Positions 33,349 to 42,362 of a stretch of 64,000 nt of DNA are shown one piece after another; position 1 is the stretch's first letter, and every line of letters begins with the position of its first letter. The notes under the pieces are model-generated. The model had not been told where the DNA came from. It was given only the letters and a program-made list of their open reading frames with translations, and ran no database searches. A program made the translations under genes and the position numbers. Source of the DNA: Lactiplantibacillus modestisalitolerans (GTDB lineage: Bacteria > Bacillota > Bacilli > Lactobacillales > Lactobacillaceae); contig NZ_BJEA01000001.1 of NCBI RefSeq assembly GCF_005405425.1, positions 124,001 to 188,000 of the forward strand, read 5' to 3'.

Positions 33349-34273
33349 GACTAACACCCTCCCAATACTGTGCTAATCCTTGTTTTAAGGACCAATTACG
33401 TTGATAACCTAAGTTAACTAACTTATCAATATTTGCAACGGAACGCTTAACTTCCCCTAACCGACCCGCAGCGAAATTGATAGCTAACTCCCGGCCCGTA
33501 ATATCCTCATATGTATCCAAAATATCGTTTAAACTCGTTTCAACTCCATTTGCAATATTGAACACCTCGTGTTTAACTCCACTCGTGGTGATCAACCAAA
33601 TTGCTTGGATGACATCCTTCACGTAAACAAAGTCACGCGTTTGGGTGCCGTCACCATAAAGTGTGAATGGGCGTTGCTGTTTGAAACAGTCCGTCAAAAT
33701 TGATAACACACCCGAATATGGTGAAGCTGGATTCTGGCGTGGACCATAAACATTGAAAAAGCGTACACACACGGTCGGAATGTCGTATAACTCCCCATAA
33801 GCTAAGACAAAGCGTTCCGTTGCGTATTTATCAATCGCGTACGGCGAAACTGGATCCACTCGTGAATCTTCACGCTTCGGCAATTCCGGTAAATTACCGT
33901 AAACCGCCGCTGACGACGTAAATAAAAACTGCTTAATTTCTAAGTGGCTTCGACGAATATACTCCAGCATTCTGAAAACTGCGGTATGATTGACCATGTG
34001 CGTTTCCGCTGGTCGTTCAATAGAATCAGCGACACTTGCTACCGCTGCTAAAAAGTAAATATAATCTGGCTGTTCTTCCTGTAAAATTTGTTGCATAAAC
34101 TTTTCATTGCAAACGTCCTCCAAATAAACCTTGACTTCTGGACGCTGCCTTAAATTATGTAAATCCCCCATCGATAAATTATCCACGACCACCACGTCTA
34201 ATCCTTGTTCTACCAGATGATCAACTAAGTGTGAGCCAATAAAGCCAGCTCCCCCTGTCACTAATGCTTTCAT
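33329..34273 (-). CDS. NAD-dependent nucleotide-sugar epimerase/dehydratase
   Basis: 314 aa extended SDR enzyme. [15 protein letters not shown] binds NAD, SSAAVYG carries the catalytic Ser, and YAIDKYATE supplies the Tyr/Lys pair. Resembles UDP-glucose/GlcNAc 4-epimerases, so it probably provides UDP-Gal or UDP-GalNAc for the repeat unit. ATG at 34273 is chosen for the conserved MKALVTGG start; upstream in-frame ORF to 34306 overlaps wzb. The ribosome site is weak (TAGG), so translation may depend on coupling to wzb. Confidence 0.85.
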   Translation of the reverse strand: MKALVTGGAGFIGSHLVDHLVEQGLDVVVVDNLSMGDLHNLRQRPEVKVYLEDVCNEKFMQQILQEEQPDYIYFLAAVASVADSIERPAETHMVNHTAVFRMLEYIRRSHLEIKQFLFTSSAAVYGNLPELPKREDSRVDPVSPYAIDKYATERFVLAYGELYDIPTVCVRFFNVYGPRQNPASPYSGVLSILTDCFKQQRPFTLYGDGTQTRDFVYVKDVIQAIWLITTSGVKHEVFNIANGVETSLNDILDTYEDITGRELAINFAAGRLGEVKRSVANIDKLVNLGYQRNWSLKQGLAQYWEGVSHAASRS

Positions 34274-34293
34274 TTTCACTAACCTACTCTTTC

Positions 34294-35067
34294 TTAAAAT
34301 AACCAAAAACGCTTGGACTTACGTGGTACGCGCACCGTCCCCATTTCCACGGGTTCCCCATTCAGTAACTGCCGTGCAGTTGCCTTGAATCGTTGCGGAT
34401 AACCACTATCCATTTTCCCCAGAACTTCATATGCTTCCCGTAGTACAAATTCTCGCTGCTTCAACGCATGGGCATCCGATGCAACCACCTGCACGAGGTT
34501 GCACTGGACAAATTCCTTCACCATCCGCTGAACTGCTGCTCCAAAAGTTCCCACTAAACTACTGGCAGTCACCTGAGCGAGACACCCTTGTTGAACGAGC
34601 TGGTAAAGTCGTTGTGGTTCAGCCAATAACTGGGCGTTACGTTCTGGATGAGCCAACACCGGCGTAATTCCCTGACAACTCAATTCAAAAATGGTTTCGT
34701 CTAAGTACGCTGGTACCATTTCATGCGGTAACTCTAGTAATAAGTACCGGCGATTTTGGTCGATTCCTAATAAATCATCTAAATGATCTAATAGTTGCCC
34801 GTTCAGGTGCACTTCCTGTCCGGGAAAAACCGTTAACGCAATCCCCTGACGGTCCAATTCATTTTGAAACTGCTGGACCGCCTGCCGAACAACCACCGCA
34901 TGATTTACATAATGGCGATCATAATGGTGCGGCGTTGCCAACACGTAGCCAATGCCATCCGCAACCGCTTGACGCGCTAATGTGAGTGACGCTTCTAGCG
35001 ATGGTGAGCCATCGTCTAATTTTGGCAATAGGTGACAATGTAAATCAATTAGCTGATTACTTGTCAT
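34294..35067 (-). CDS. wzb: Tyrosine-protein phosphatase CpsB/Wzb type (PHP domain)
   Basis: 257 aa manganese-dependent phosphatase that dephosphorylates the BY-kinase encoded just upstream. PHP-domain metal motifs are visible: DLHCHLLPKLDDGSP near residue 8, ATPHHYDRHY near residue 42, LAHPERN and ASDAHALKQR. The start is ATG at 35067, overlapping the kinase gene by 11 bases. Part of the wzz-wze-wzb regulatory trio that controls chain length and export. Confidence 0.92.
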   Translation of the reverse strand: MTSNQLIDLHCHLLPKLDDGSPSLEASLTLARQAVADGIGYVLATPHHYDRHYVNHAVVVRQAVQQFQNELDRQGIALTVFPGQEVHLNGQLLDHLDDLLGIDQNRRYLLLELPHEMVPAYLDETIFELSCQGITPVLAHPERNAQLLAEPQRLYQLVQQGCLAQVTASSLVGTFGAAVQRMVKEFVQCNLVQVVASDAHALKQREFVLREAYEVLGKMDSGYPQRFKATARQLLNGEPVEMGTVRVPRKSKRFWLF

Positions 35068-35785
35068 CACTGTAGTACCCGTAACCATTAGAATAGCCAT
35101 AATATCCCCGACTACCATGGTCGTGAACGTCATTTAAAATTGTTCCCAACAAGGTAGCTCGTGAACTCTTCAACGCTAAAACTGCGTCTCTTACAGCGTT
35201 TTTTTGCGCAACACCTTGACGAATAACGAAAACCGTACCATCCACCTGATTAGCCAGCAATAGTGAATCGGTTACTGGTAAAATTGGTGGCGCGTCAACG
35301 ATCACCATGTCAAGTTTGCGGGTCGCGCTTGTCAGAAATTCTTTCATCCGACCACTGCCTAATAATTCAGCAGGGTTCGGTGGCTTGGGGCCACTCGGCA
35401 TCACAAAGAGATTATTTAGTGTCGGAAAAATGGCCTCATTCACGTCATCAATTTGCCGACCCAACCACGAACTTAGCCCCCGTTGGTTTGCTAATCGAAA
35501 CGTTTTATGAATCGTTGGTCGGCGTAAATCAGCATCGACCAATAAAACTTGTAACCCCTCCTTCGCATATTCGACGGCTAAGTTTGCACAAATCGTTGAT
35601 TTTCCTTCGCCGACCATGCTGGACGTAACCATCAAGGTTCGTAACTGCTTATCCGTTGCCGAAAAGTTAATATTGGTTCGAATCGTTTTGATTTGTTCCG
35701 TAATGACCGACATCGGTTCGTTGAGCGTCGTTAAATTAATGGCACTCGTCGTAGTGGTACTTTGCTTCTTTTCCCGTTTAAACAT
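35057..35785 (-). CDS. wze: Bacterial tyrosine kinase CpsD/Wze (exopolysaccharide)
   Basis: 242 aa cytoplasmic BY-kinase. Walker A SSMVGEGKST near residue 58, Walker A' VLLVDADLRRP and Walker B MVIVDAPP are clear. The C-terminus holds a tyrosine cluster (GYYGYSNGYGYY), the autophosphorylation site of this family. It needs the membrane activator encoded directly upstream. ATG at 35785 with AGGAGG six bases ahead; the ORF extension to 35833 overlaps wzz without a ribosome site. Confidence 0.93.
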   Translation of the reverse strand: MFKREKKQSTTTTSAINLTTLNEPMSVITEQIKTIRTNINFSATDKQLRTLMVTSSMVGEGKSTICANLAVEYAKEGLQVLLVDADLRRPTIHKTFRLANQRGLSSWLGRQIDDVNEAIFPTLNNLFVMPSGPKPPNPAELLGSGRMKEFLTSATRKLDMVIVDAPPILPVTDSLLLANQVDGTVFVIRQGVAQKNAVRDAVLALKSSRATLLGTILNDVHDHGSRGYYGYSNGYGYYSDDK

Positions 35786-35795
35786 GCCGCCCCTC

Positions 35796-36563
35796 CTAAA
35801 CTCGCTTGCCTGAAAGCTGCGTCTGCACATCATTTGTTAAATGCAAATGCCGCTTTAAATTTGCCGCCTGCTTCCGTTGCGAGTGGTGTGGCTGATGATT
35901 AACAATGCCTAAACTCGGTAAAGCCAACTCACCCGTCAAGAATTCTAAGTCATGAACGCGCCGATCCGTTAAAATACGTAAAGCCGCGTAACTTAGTCCC
36001 AACAATAATCCAAGAATTAGACCAATCATCAGGTTCAACGCCTTTCTCGGTGCAACCGGCAGTTGTGGTGCTTCCGCCGGTGCTACGATGGTCACGTTAT
36101 TAACCTTAATAATCTTGTGAACTTGACGCTTAAAGCTGTCCGCTACCTGGTTTGCAATCAAAGCACTATGCTTCCTACTCTGATCCGTGACAACGATTGA
36201 AAACACCTGCGAATTTTGAGTGCTCGTAACACTAACCGCCTGTTTTAAATCATTTAACGAACGCCGTACACCGTACGCGTCCGCCAGCATTTCCTGCGCC
36301 GGTTTCAAAATAACCTGATTGCCAATTAATTCTTTATACGTCGTAATCATCTGAACGTCGGCTTGCTGGCCCGCAAAGTCGTTGCCAGTACTATTGGTTC
36401 GCCGATTAACCAAGATTTGAACGTTTGCTTGGTACTTCGGTGTCATAATGCCGAAGGTTACGATTGCCGCTAAGACGACTCCCAATACGCTGCACGCTAC
36501 AAGTGCGCGCCAATATTTACGTACTAAGCGCAAAAAAAACTCATAATTAACTACTTGCTCCAT
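35796..36563 (-). CDS. wzz: Exopolysaccharide chain-length determinant / kinase activator (Wzz, CpsC/EpsA type)
   Basis: 255 aa with a Wzz domain: a first membrane helix at about residues 20-42, an extracytoplasmic coiled-coil region (GNQVILKPAQEML, STQNSQVFSIVVTDQSRKHSALIANQVA), the proline-rich LPVAPRK segment, a second helix at about residues 180-200 and a cytoplasmic tail that activates Wze. First gene of the cluster. ATG at 36563; the ORF extension to 36605 is upstream of the ribosome site GGGGTGG. Confidence 0.9.
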   Translation of the reverse strand: MEQVVNYEFFLRLVRKYWRALVACSVLGVVLAAIVTFGIMTPKYQANVQILVNRRTNSTGNDFAGQQADVQMITTYKELIGNQVILKPAQEMLADAYGVRRSLNDLKQAVSVTSTQNSQVFSIVVTDQSRKHSALIANQVADSFKRQVHKIIKVNNVTIVAPAEAPQLPVAPRKALNLMIGLILGLLLGLSYAALRILTDRRVHDLEFLTGELALPSLGIVNHQPHHSQRKQAANLKRHLHLTNDVQTQLSGKRV

Positions 36564-36624
36564 CCGTATTTTTCCACCCCAATAATGTTCCCTTTTAACT
36601 ATCAACAGCCTAAAGACTCTTTAC

Positions 36625-36652
36625 AGCTTAACACGGCTTATCCCCTTGTCAA
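36625..36652 (-). promoter_or_regulatory. Promoter of the exopolysaccharide cluster
   Basis: On the minus strand a consensus TTGACA is followed after 16 bases by an extended -10 (TGTTAAGCT), about 60 bases before wzz. A small palindrome AAGCGCTT lies just upstream of the -35 box and could be a partial cre. Confidence 0.55.
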
Positions 36653-37031
36653 TTAAGGCTCAAGCGCTTCTGTAAGTTAACCCAACCGGGGTGACAAGTC
36701 ACGTTATTTTTCAATATAAATTTAGTATATATTGATAGGATACCCTTAAATGTGAAGAGCTTTGATTAATAAAAAATACGTGAGACGCACCCCCAAATTG
36801 GTTTGATTACGTGGCGATACTAATTTATAAAGATTGTGGCTTTAATACCCCAGCTAACATCTCAATGGACTAGTTGTCCGGTTTTAATTATTAAATCACC
36901 GGCACCTCACTCAACGGCCCATCCTAATTAACCTAGTTTGTTCGGCCAACCTAGCAACTAACCATCAACTGCAAATAAAATATAAGAATTTATTACAAAA
37001 ATTTTTTATTTAATAACCACCATCACCGCAC
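36653..37031. other. Gene-free stretch between wzz and the AEC carrier
   Basis: About 380 AT-rich bases with no supported ORF. Apart from the promoter to its left and the terminator to its right, nothing recognisable is seen. Confidence 0.5.
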
Positions 37032-37063
37032 AAAAAAAGCGCCGTACCCGCAGGCACGACGCT
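37032..37063 (-). terminator. Terminator of the malolactic operon
   Basis: AGCGTCGTGCC and GGTACGGCGCT pair with two non-matching positions (37038-37048 with 37053-37063) and are followed on the minus strand by seven T, 15 bases after the carrier stop. Confidence 0.88.
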
Positions 37064-37078
37064 CATCACTCTTAAACT

Positions 37079-38050
37079 TTAGATAAATTGAATCAAAGAC
37101 ATTAGAATTGGAACCACAACGATGAATAGCACGGTACTGGTCGTGACCACGTTCGTCGCGTATTCCACGTCCCCATGGGCCTCGTTCGCCAAGATTGGCA
37201 AGACCGCAAGCATTGGCGTTGCGGATTGCACAATCAAGGTTTGGCTAGCCAACGTTGGGAAGGTTGCCCCAAAGTTGCCGGCGACCAGTAAGACCGCCAC
37301 CATGATGGCTGGTGAAATCACGAAGCGCCCAATCAACGCAACGATCGTATCGCGATCGAAACGAATACTCTTGAGGCCCGCGTCTGCCAAGACAATCCCA
37401 ATATAGATTAGGGAAAGTGGTGTTACCAGGTTCCCAACGTAAGTTAAGGTTGAGTTAATGAAGGAAACCTTCATCACTGGAATGTTCAACAGTAAGAAGA
37501 CCAGGGCAACGATGAACCCAACCAACGGCATCGGAATGACCTTTTTCCAGTCAATCTTGTTATGCTGCTTTTGCTTTGGTTTCGTTGGATCGTCGTTTGA
37601 AATCAAGAAGACCCCAAACGCCCACGTTGAAACGGTGTTCACCACGTAGTAAACCAAGAAGTACGTCATACTCTTGTCACCGAACAAGGCCATGTTCAAC
37701 GGTAACCCGATGAAGATGGTATTGGCGTTGACGATCGCGTTAATAAAGATCCCGCGCCGACCTGGCCGAACGCGTAAAATCTTAACCAGTGCGTAAGCAA
37801 TCAAATAACCGATAATTACGGCTAAGAAAGCGTACGCTAAGTAACCCGCAAATGACGATAATTGGCCTAGCGTTAGGCGGCCAAGCACCGAAACAAAAAT
37901 CGATGCTGGCAGTGCAATGTTTTTAATAAATTTTGAAATTGTGCCCGCAAACTGGTCATCAAACCAACCAGTCCGCCGTAAAATAAATCCAAGCACCATG
38001 ATCAAAACGACAACGAGGACGCTTTGAATCGAATTCCATAAAACTCCCAT
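37079..38050 (-). CDS. mleP: AEC family transporter, probable malate/lactate carrier
   Basis: 323 aa with ten membrane helices in two repeats, the layout of auxin-efflux-carrier proteins. NANTIFIGLPLNMALFG in helix 4 and LTPLSLIYIGIVLAD-like and QSATPMLAVLPILANE segments in the second half are family motifs. Its location 61 bases after the malolactic enzyme and before the shared terminator indicates malate uptake or malate/lactate exchange; specificity is inferred from context. Confidence 0.82.
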   Translation of the reverse strand: MGVLWNSIQSVLVVVLIMVLGFILRRTGWFDDQFAGTISKFIKNIALPASIFVSVLGRLTLGQLSSFAGYLAYAFLAVIIGYLIAYALVKILRVRPGRRGIFINAIVNANTIFIGLPLNMALFGDKSMTYFLVYYVVNTVSTWAFGVFLISNDDPTKPKQKQHNKIDWKKVIPMPLVGFIVALVFLLLNIPVMKVSFINSTLTYVGNLVTPLSLIYIGIVLADAGLKSIRFDRDTIVALIGRFVISPAIMVAVLLVAGNFGATFPTLASQTLIVQSATPMLAVLPILANEAHGDVEYATNVVTTSTVLFIVVVPILMSLIQFI

Positions 38051-38111
38051 GAGTGTTTAATCCCCACTTCCTACATATTCTCTTAATCTCTTTGGCCTTA
38101 TGCCGACCTCT

Positions 38112-39740
38112 TTAGTATTCTGGTACCCACTTCATGTCGGCAACGGCTTGCTTAGCGTCGGCGATTGGTTCCTTGTTCAACTTCTGATCAAGGACGCTTT
38201 GGGCAACGACCGTCGCAAGCGTTTGTGAAAATTCCGTAATCTTAGAAACTGGTGGTAAGACGGCCGCACCGGGCTTGTCAGTATCGACGATCCCACCAAG
38301 GGCGTGGCAAGCTGCGGATAAGGTTTCGTTGTTTAAAACCTTCGCCGTAGACGCAATCAACCCGAAACCGAGTCCAGGGTACATCAAGGCGTTATTTCCT
38401 TGACCGATTTGGTAAGTGACACCCTTGTATTCCACGTCATCAGCTGGAATCCCAGTTGCGACTAAGGCGCGCCCGTCAGTCCACTTAATCAAGTCTTCCG
38501 CTTTAGCTTCCGCTAACTTAGTTGGGTTGGAAAGTGGGAAGATAATCGGGCGGTCAGTGTGGGCGGCCATTTCCTTAATGATGCTTTCCGTGAAAGTGCC
38601 TGGTTGGGTCGAAGTCCCAATCATGACGGTTGGATGTACGGCCTTAACAACGGCTTCTAAGTTCGTTAATTCGTCAGCGTTGCTAAATTCACTCCGCTTA
38701 CGCGTGAAGGCTTTTTGGGCTGGAGTTAAGTCTTCCGTATCGTCGAATAACAACCCTTGCTTATCAACCGCGTAGAAATGTTGCTTAGCTTCTTCTTCGG
38801 ATAAGCCCGCTTGCATCAATTCGTCCATGATTTGGTTAGCAATTCCCATGCCGGCAGTTCCGGCACCAAATGACAGAATCTTTTGGTCCTTAATGCTTTC
38901 CTTCGAGATGTTCAGGGCACCTAGAATTCCGGCTAATACGACCATCCCAGTTCCTTGAATGTCATCGTTAAAGGTGGCAATCTTATCCTTGTACTTATCA
39001 AGAATGACTTGGGCGTTTGAACGGCCAAAGTCTTCCCAATGCAGTAAGGATTCTGGGAATAATTTTTGTTCCGCTTCAACAAACTTGTCGATCATGTCGT
39101 AATACTTGTCACCGTATACCCGCTTGTGCCGGTTACCTAAGTACAACGGATCATCTAAGAGTTGTTGATTGTTCGTCCCGGCGTCGATGCTAACGGGCAG
39201 AACTTGGGATGGGTCAATCCCGGCAGCGGCCGTGTAAACCATCAACTTACCAATGGCAATGTCGACACCGTTAACACCCCAGTCACCCATACCGAGAATT
39301 CCTTCGGCGTCGGTTACAACGACTAAGCGGATGTCGCGACCGTCAGCGGCGTTTTTCAGCGTTGCTTCGATATCTTCAGGCGCATCAATCGAAACAAAGG
39401 CCGCATTTTGTGGATCTAAGAATAATTGATTATATTGTTCAATTGAATCCGCAACGACCGGATCATACACGATTGGCATGAATTCCACCACGTGTTGGTC
39501 CATTAAGTGGTAGAATAACGTCCGGTTTTCATTAAACAAATTCATTAAGAAAATCCGTTTTTCTAACCGGGTCGCTTTACTTTGAAATTGCGCATAAGCT
39601 TGGGTCGTTTGTTCTTCAATCGTTTGAACCTTACTTGGTAACGTCCCGGTTAAGCCTAAGGCGTGCCGTTCTTCGTTCGTGAATGCAGTCCCTTTATTTA
39701 AGAAGGGGTTGTTTAAAATCTGATCTGCAGTTTTGGTCAT
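38112..39740 (-). CDS. mleS: Malolactic enzyme
   Basis: 542 aa NAD- and manganese-dependent enzyme that decarboxylates L-malate directly to L-lactate. Related to malic enzymes: [10 protein letters not shown] near the N-terminal domain, [19 protein letters not shown], metal site in FNDDIQGTG near residue 265, and NAD-binding [13 protein letters not shown]. The overall sequence and the neighbouring carrier and mleR support malolactic rather than malic enzyme. ATG at 39740 with GGAGG seven bases upstream. First gene of mleS-mleP. Confidence 0.92.
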   Translation of the reverse strand: MTKTADQILNNPFLNKGTAFTNEERHALGLTGTLPSKVQTIEEQTTQAYAQFQSKATRLEKRIFLMNLFNENRTLFYHLMDQHVVEFMPIVYDPVVADSIEQYNQLFLDPQNAAFVSIDAPEDIEATLKNAADGRDIRLVVVTDAEGILGMGDWGVNGVDIAIGKLMVYTAAAGIDPSQVLPVSIDAGTNNQQLLDDPLYLGNRHKRVYGDKYYDMIDKFVEAEQKLFPESLLHWEDFGRSNAQVILDKYKDKIATFNDDIQGTGMVVLAGILGALNISKESIKDQKILSFGAGTAGMGIANQIMDELMQAGLSEEEAKQHFYAVDKQGLLFDDTEDLTPAQKAFTRKRSEFSNADELTNLEAVVKAVHPTVMIGTSTQPGTFTESIIKEMAAHTDRPIIFPLSNPTKLAEAKAEDLIKWTDGRALVATGIPADDVEYKGVTYQIGQGNNALMYPGLGFGLIASTAKVLNNETLSAACHALGGIVDTDKPGAAVLPPVSKITEFSQTLATVVAQSVLDQKLNKEPIADAKQAVADMKWVPEY

Positions 39741-39899
39741 GAAAGTTCCTCCATTATTTGACTAGTTCAGTATCTTAATAAACAAACGTCTCAACTGGTT
39801 ACAGGCTAACATGGAATTTGTTCATCGTCAGTAACGGACGCTTATCAATTTACAGTCATCAGTTTAATCTTAAGAAAATCTTATAGTCAAATCTGTGGT

Positions 39900-39915
39900 A
39901 AGATATAAATATCTT
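39900..39915. promoter_or_regulatory. Candidate MleR operator
   Basis: Inverted repeat AAGATAT-AA-ATATCTT in the divergent mleS-mleR region, 41 bases before the mleR start. The dyad and AT-richness fit a LysR-type T-N11-A box. Confidence 0.45.
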
Positions 39916-39955
39916 TTATAAGGTCGTTTAAAACGCCGCTATTACAGGAGAAATC

Positions 39956-40852
39956 ATGAACACAAAAGACCTAGCCTATTTTAATCAAATAATTTTACAA
40001 AAAAACTTTTCAAAAGTCGCTAAATATTTTAATGTTAGTCAGCCAACCATCACCACGGCGGTCAAACGCCTTGAAGCGGAATTTGGCGCGAAACTGATTA
40101 TTCGCGACCGCGTTCACAACGAAATTTTGGTCACCGCTAGCGGCGACCAGTTGGCTAAACACGCTGAATTGATTCTGCGACAACTTGAAATTGCGCACCA
40201 AGAAATCACCAACCTCACCGACCAGCAAATTGTGTTAGGGCTGCCACCAATCATTGAAAACCACTATTTCCCGCCAATTGCGGTCAAACTTGAAGAAGCC
40301 GGCTTACTAGCCAACATTCAGACCGTTGAGGGGGGCTCCAACAAGTTACGAAGCGCGGTCCGGGACGGTCAGGTTGATATGACGTTACTCGGCTCGGTCG
40401 ACCCAATTTCCTACACGGCGCTGATTGCCGAGGAGTTCGACCGCGCCCCGTTTGCCATCTACGTTTCCAAGCACCATCCGCTAGCTAAACGCAAACGCAT
40501 CTATTTTAGTGAACTGCGCCACGAAAAATTTGTCTTCTTTAATAGTAACTTTATCCACAACACTGCCTTTAATCGCTTAGCGCGGCGCAATCACTTCCGG
40601 CCGCACATCGTCTTTCGCTCCAACGATACCCACATGTTAATGAAGGTGATCAGTGCCAACGTCGGGGTCGGCTTTCTAACCACCCTCGTTGACCACTACC
40701 TCGACGACGTGGTGCAACTCGAATTACTCGATGACGAACAACCCGAATTCATTACGAGTATCGTCTACCGGACGTCGCACATTCTGACGCCGGCGCAAAA
40801 ACAACTACTCACCATTTTGCACGGTGCGCTGGAACCAACCAATCAGGTATAA
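39956..40852 (+). CDS. mleR: LysR-type regulator of malolactic fermentation
   Basis: 298 aa. N-terminal winged helix-turn-helix: FNQIILQKNFSKVAKYFNVSQPTITTAVKRLEAEFG, then a periplasmic-binding-protein-like effector domain. Divergent from mleS, the usual layout for MleR, which activates the operon in response to malate. ATG at 39956 with GGAG five bases upstream. The gene 30 bases downstream is likely cotranscribed. Confidence 0.87.
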   Translation: MNTKDLAYFNQIILQKNFSKVAKYFNVSQPTITTAVKRLEAEFGAKLIIRDRVHNEILVTASGDQLAKHAELILRQLEIAHQEITNLTDQQIVLGLPPIIENHYFPPIAVKLEEAGLLANIQTVEGGSNKLRSAVRDGQVDMTLLGSVDPISYTALIAEEFDRAPFAIYVSKHHPLAKRKRIYFSELRHEKFVFFNSNFIHNTAFNRLARRNHFRPHIVFRSNDTHMLMKVISANVGVGFLTTLVDHYLDDVVQLELLDDEQPEFITSIVYRTSHILTPAQKQLLTILHGALEPTNQV

Positions 40853-40881
40853 TAAGAACTAACCACATTGGAGGAATTATT

Positions 40882-41124
40882 TTGGATAATGACACGTTAA
40901 AAAATTACTTAACCGCAAACTCCCAGGTCGTCACGATTTTCATGGAGAAAGCGACGACCTTTTTAAATCAGAAGAATGAGCAACGTTTAGCGGCCCGGCA
41001 GTTTAACGAGGCTGAGATCAACCGCCAAGCTGAAAAAATGCTCGACCAAGTTATCGCCAACATTCACGATAAAATTGCCCCCACACCCGCGCCCAAACGC
41101 CCGAAGCATGGGAAGCATTCTTAA
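40882..41124 (+). pseudogene. Small acidic protein gene with a one-base frameshift
   Basis: As read, TTG at 40882 (GGAGG seven bases upstream) gives 80 aa ending in a Pro/Lys-rich tail. After a run of five C at 41078-41082, the next reading frame stays open to TAA at 41190-41192 and encodes an acidic stretch (EAWEAFLTENDVLDELEL and on). One extra C restores a single 103-aa protein. The N-terminal half is helical and charged, with no recognised domain. It may be a true frameshift mutation, -1 programmed slippage at the C-run, or a sequencing error. Follows mleR after 29 bases. Confidence 0.6.
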
Positions 41125-41194
41125 CTGAAAACGACGTGCTCGACGAACTAGAACTCTCAATGAGTGAATTATCGTTTGAACAAGAAGACTAAGG

Positions 41195-41223
41195 TTGACG
41201 CCGAGCCGCACCCATGGGATAAT
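41195..41223 (+). promoter_or_regulatory. Promoter of a candidate small RNA
   Basis: TTGACG and GATAAT are 17 bases apart, each one base from consensus, with an extended -10 TG two bases ahead. It starts right after the stop of the restored small gene and faces no ORF. Confidence 0.6.
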
Positions 41224-41229
41224 GTTGGA

Positions 41230-41333
41230 CGGTGCCAAACCACGGCCGGCAGCTCCGGATCGGCGCGCAAGCGTTCCGAAGGTCTGTGAAGTCGGCCACG
41301 CGGCCACTCGCTTCTGCGGGTGGTCGTTTTTTT
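41230..41333 (+). ncRNA. Candidate small RNA (~100 nt)
   Basis: GC-rich stretch without an ORF, bounded by a near-consensus promoter (41195-41223) and an intrinsic terminator (stem CGGCCAC/GTGGTCG at about 41298-41327 with a run of seven T). Internal complementary segments such as CCGG-5-CCGG suggest structure. It does not look like SRP RNA, 6S, tmRNA or a tRNA. Function unknown. Confidence 0.5.
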
Positions 41334-41386
41334 GAAAACTCAATTCGCACCTTTTTTACCGGATCAACACCCACAGCATCGAACCT

Positions 41387-41417
41387 AAAAAAGACGCCCC
41401 GGTCTCACCGGTGCGTC
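41387..41417 (-). terminator. Terminator of the metal ABC transporter operon
   Basis: Ten-base stem GACGCACCGG/CCGGGGCGTC with a five-base loop and six T on the minus strand, ten bases after the stop at 41427. Confidence 0.9.
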
Positions 41418-41426
41418 CCCTCCAAA

Positions 41427-42362
41427 TTATTTTAAGCCATCATATATATGATCTAAATTCCACTTCATCATCGCGTAATACGTTGAACCGGGCTTCCCCT
41501 TGGCCGCTAGCGAGTCGGTAAAAATCGTACTTGCTACCGGTAAGTTCGTTTCCTGTGCCAGTTTATTCATCGACTTCGGTGAAACGGACGACTCCACGAA
41601 TAAGCTTTTAACTTGCGACGCGTGGATTTTGGCAATTACCGTTCGCATTTGCTCCGGTGTCCCCTGCGACTCCGTGTTCACTTCCCAAATATAGGCAGCC
41701 GGAATGTCGTAGGCCGCTGAGAAATACTTGAAGGCCCCTTCCGAAGTCACCAGTAACCGCTGTGCTTCGGGAATTTGCCGGAACTTCGTCTGGGCTTCCT
41801 GGTGCAACTGCGTTAACTTCGCCACGTAGCGGTCCGTATTTTCCTGATAGGCCGTTGCGTGTTCGGGATCTTTTTTCTGCAGCGTCTGATTAATGGTCTC
41901 CACGTACTTAATCCCGTTGGCTAAGTCGAGCCACGCATGGGGATCCGGTTCGTTCGCATTAGTCGTTAGATACCGGACCCGCACACCCTTCGAGACCGCA
42001 AAAACGTCCTTATCAAACTGCTTCTTGGAAGTTTCCACCAATTTCGTAAACCAGCCGTTCCCGCCAGTCTCTAAGTTTAACCCGTTATAAAATACCACGT
42101 CGGCTTCGGCGGTCGCCGCAATATCGGTTGGGCGCGGTTCGTACTCGTGCGGATCGGTCCCGCGGGCCACAATACTGTAGTGCTCGACGTGGTTGCCACC
42201 GACATTTCGGACCATATCATCAATAATTGAGTTCGTGCTAACGACCTGCAAGCGGTTGCTGGTCGTTTTTTCCGCCTCAACGGTTTGACGTTGATTTAAA
42301 AATACGGCCATCCCGGTAATCATCGCGACCACGCCAATCAAAGCAATTAAATTCTTCTTCAT
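41427..42362 (-). CDS. Manganese-type ABC transporter substrate-binding protein
   Basis: 311 aa of the PsaA/MtsA cluster A-I family. The four expected metal ligands are visible: His in DPHEYEP, His in DPHAWL, Glu in TSEGAFKYF and Asp in FTDSLAAKG, the His2-Glu-Asp set typical of Mn2+ or Zn2+ binding; NLETGGNGWFTKL and FVESSV match PsaA-like manganese proteins. Unlike PsaA, the N-terminal hydrophobic segment (IALIGVVAMITGMAVFL) has no lipobox cysteine, so it is anchored by an uncleaved helix or released. Overlaps the permease gene by four bases. Confidence 0.88.
   Translation of the reverse strand: MKKNLIALIGVVAMITGMAVFLNQRQTVEAEKTTSNRLQVVSTNSIIDDMVRNVGGNHVEHYSIVARGTDPHEYEPRPTDIAATAEADVVFYNGLNLETGGNGWFTKLVETSKKQFDKDVFAVSKGVRVRYLTTNANEPDPHAWLDLANGIKYVETINQTLQKKDPEHATAYQENTDRYVAKLTQLHQEAQTKFRQIPEAQRLLVTSEGAFKYFSAAYDIPAAYIWEVNTESQGTPEQMRTVIAKIHASQVKSLFVESSVSPKSMNKLAQETNLPVASTIFTDSLAAKGKPGSTYYAMMKWNLDHIYDGLK

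Noticed and set aside
41224-41333. Identification of the candidate RNA as SRP RNA, 6S RNA or tmRNA
   Set aside because: The diagnostic SRP GGAAGG tetraloop context, the 6S open-bubble layout and a tmRNA tRNA-like end with Ala-rich tag are all absent.
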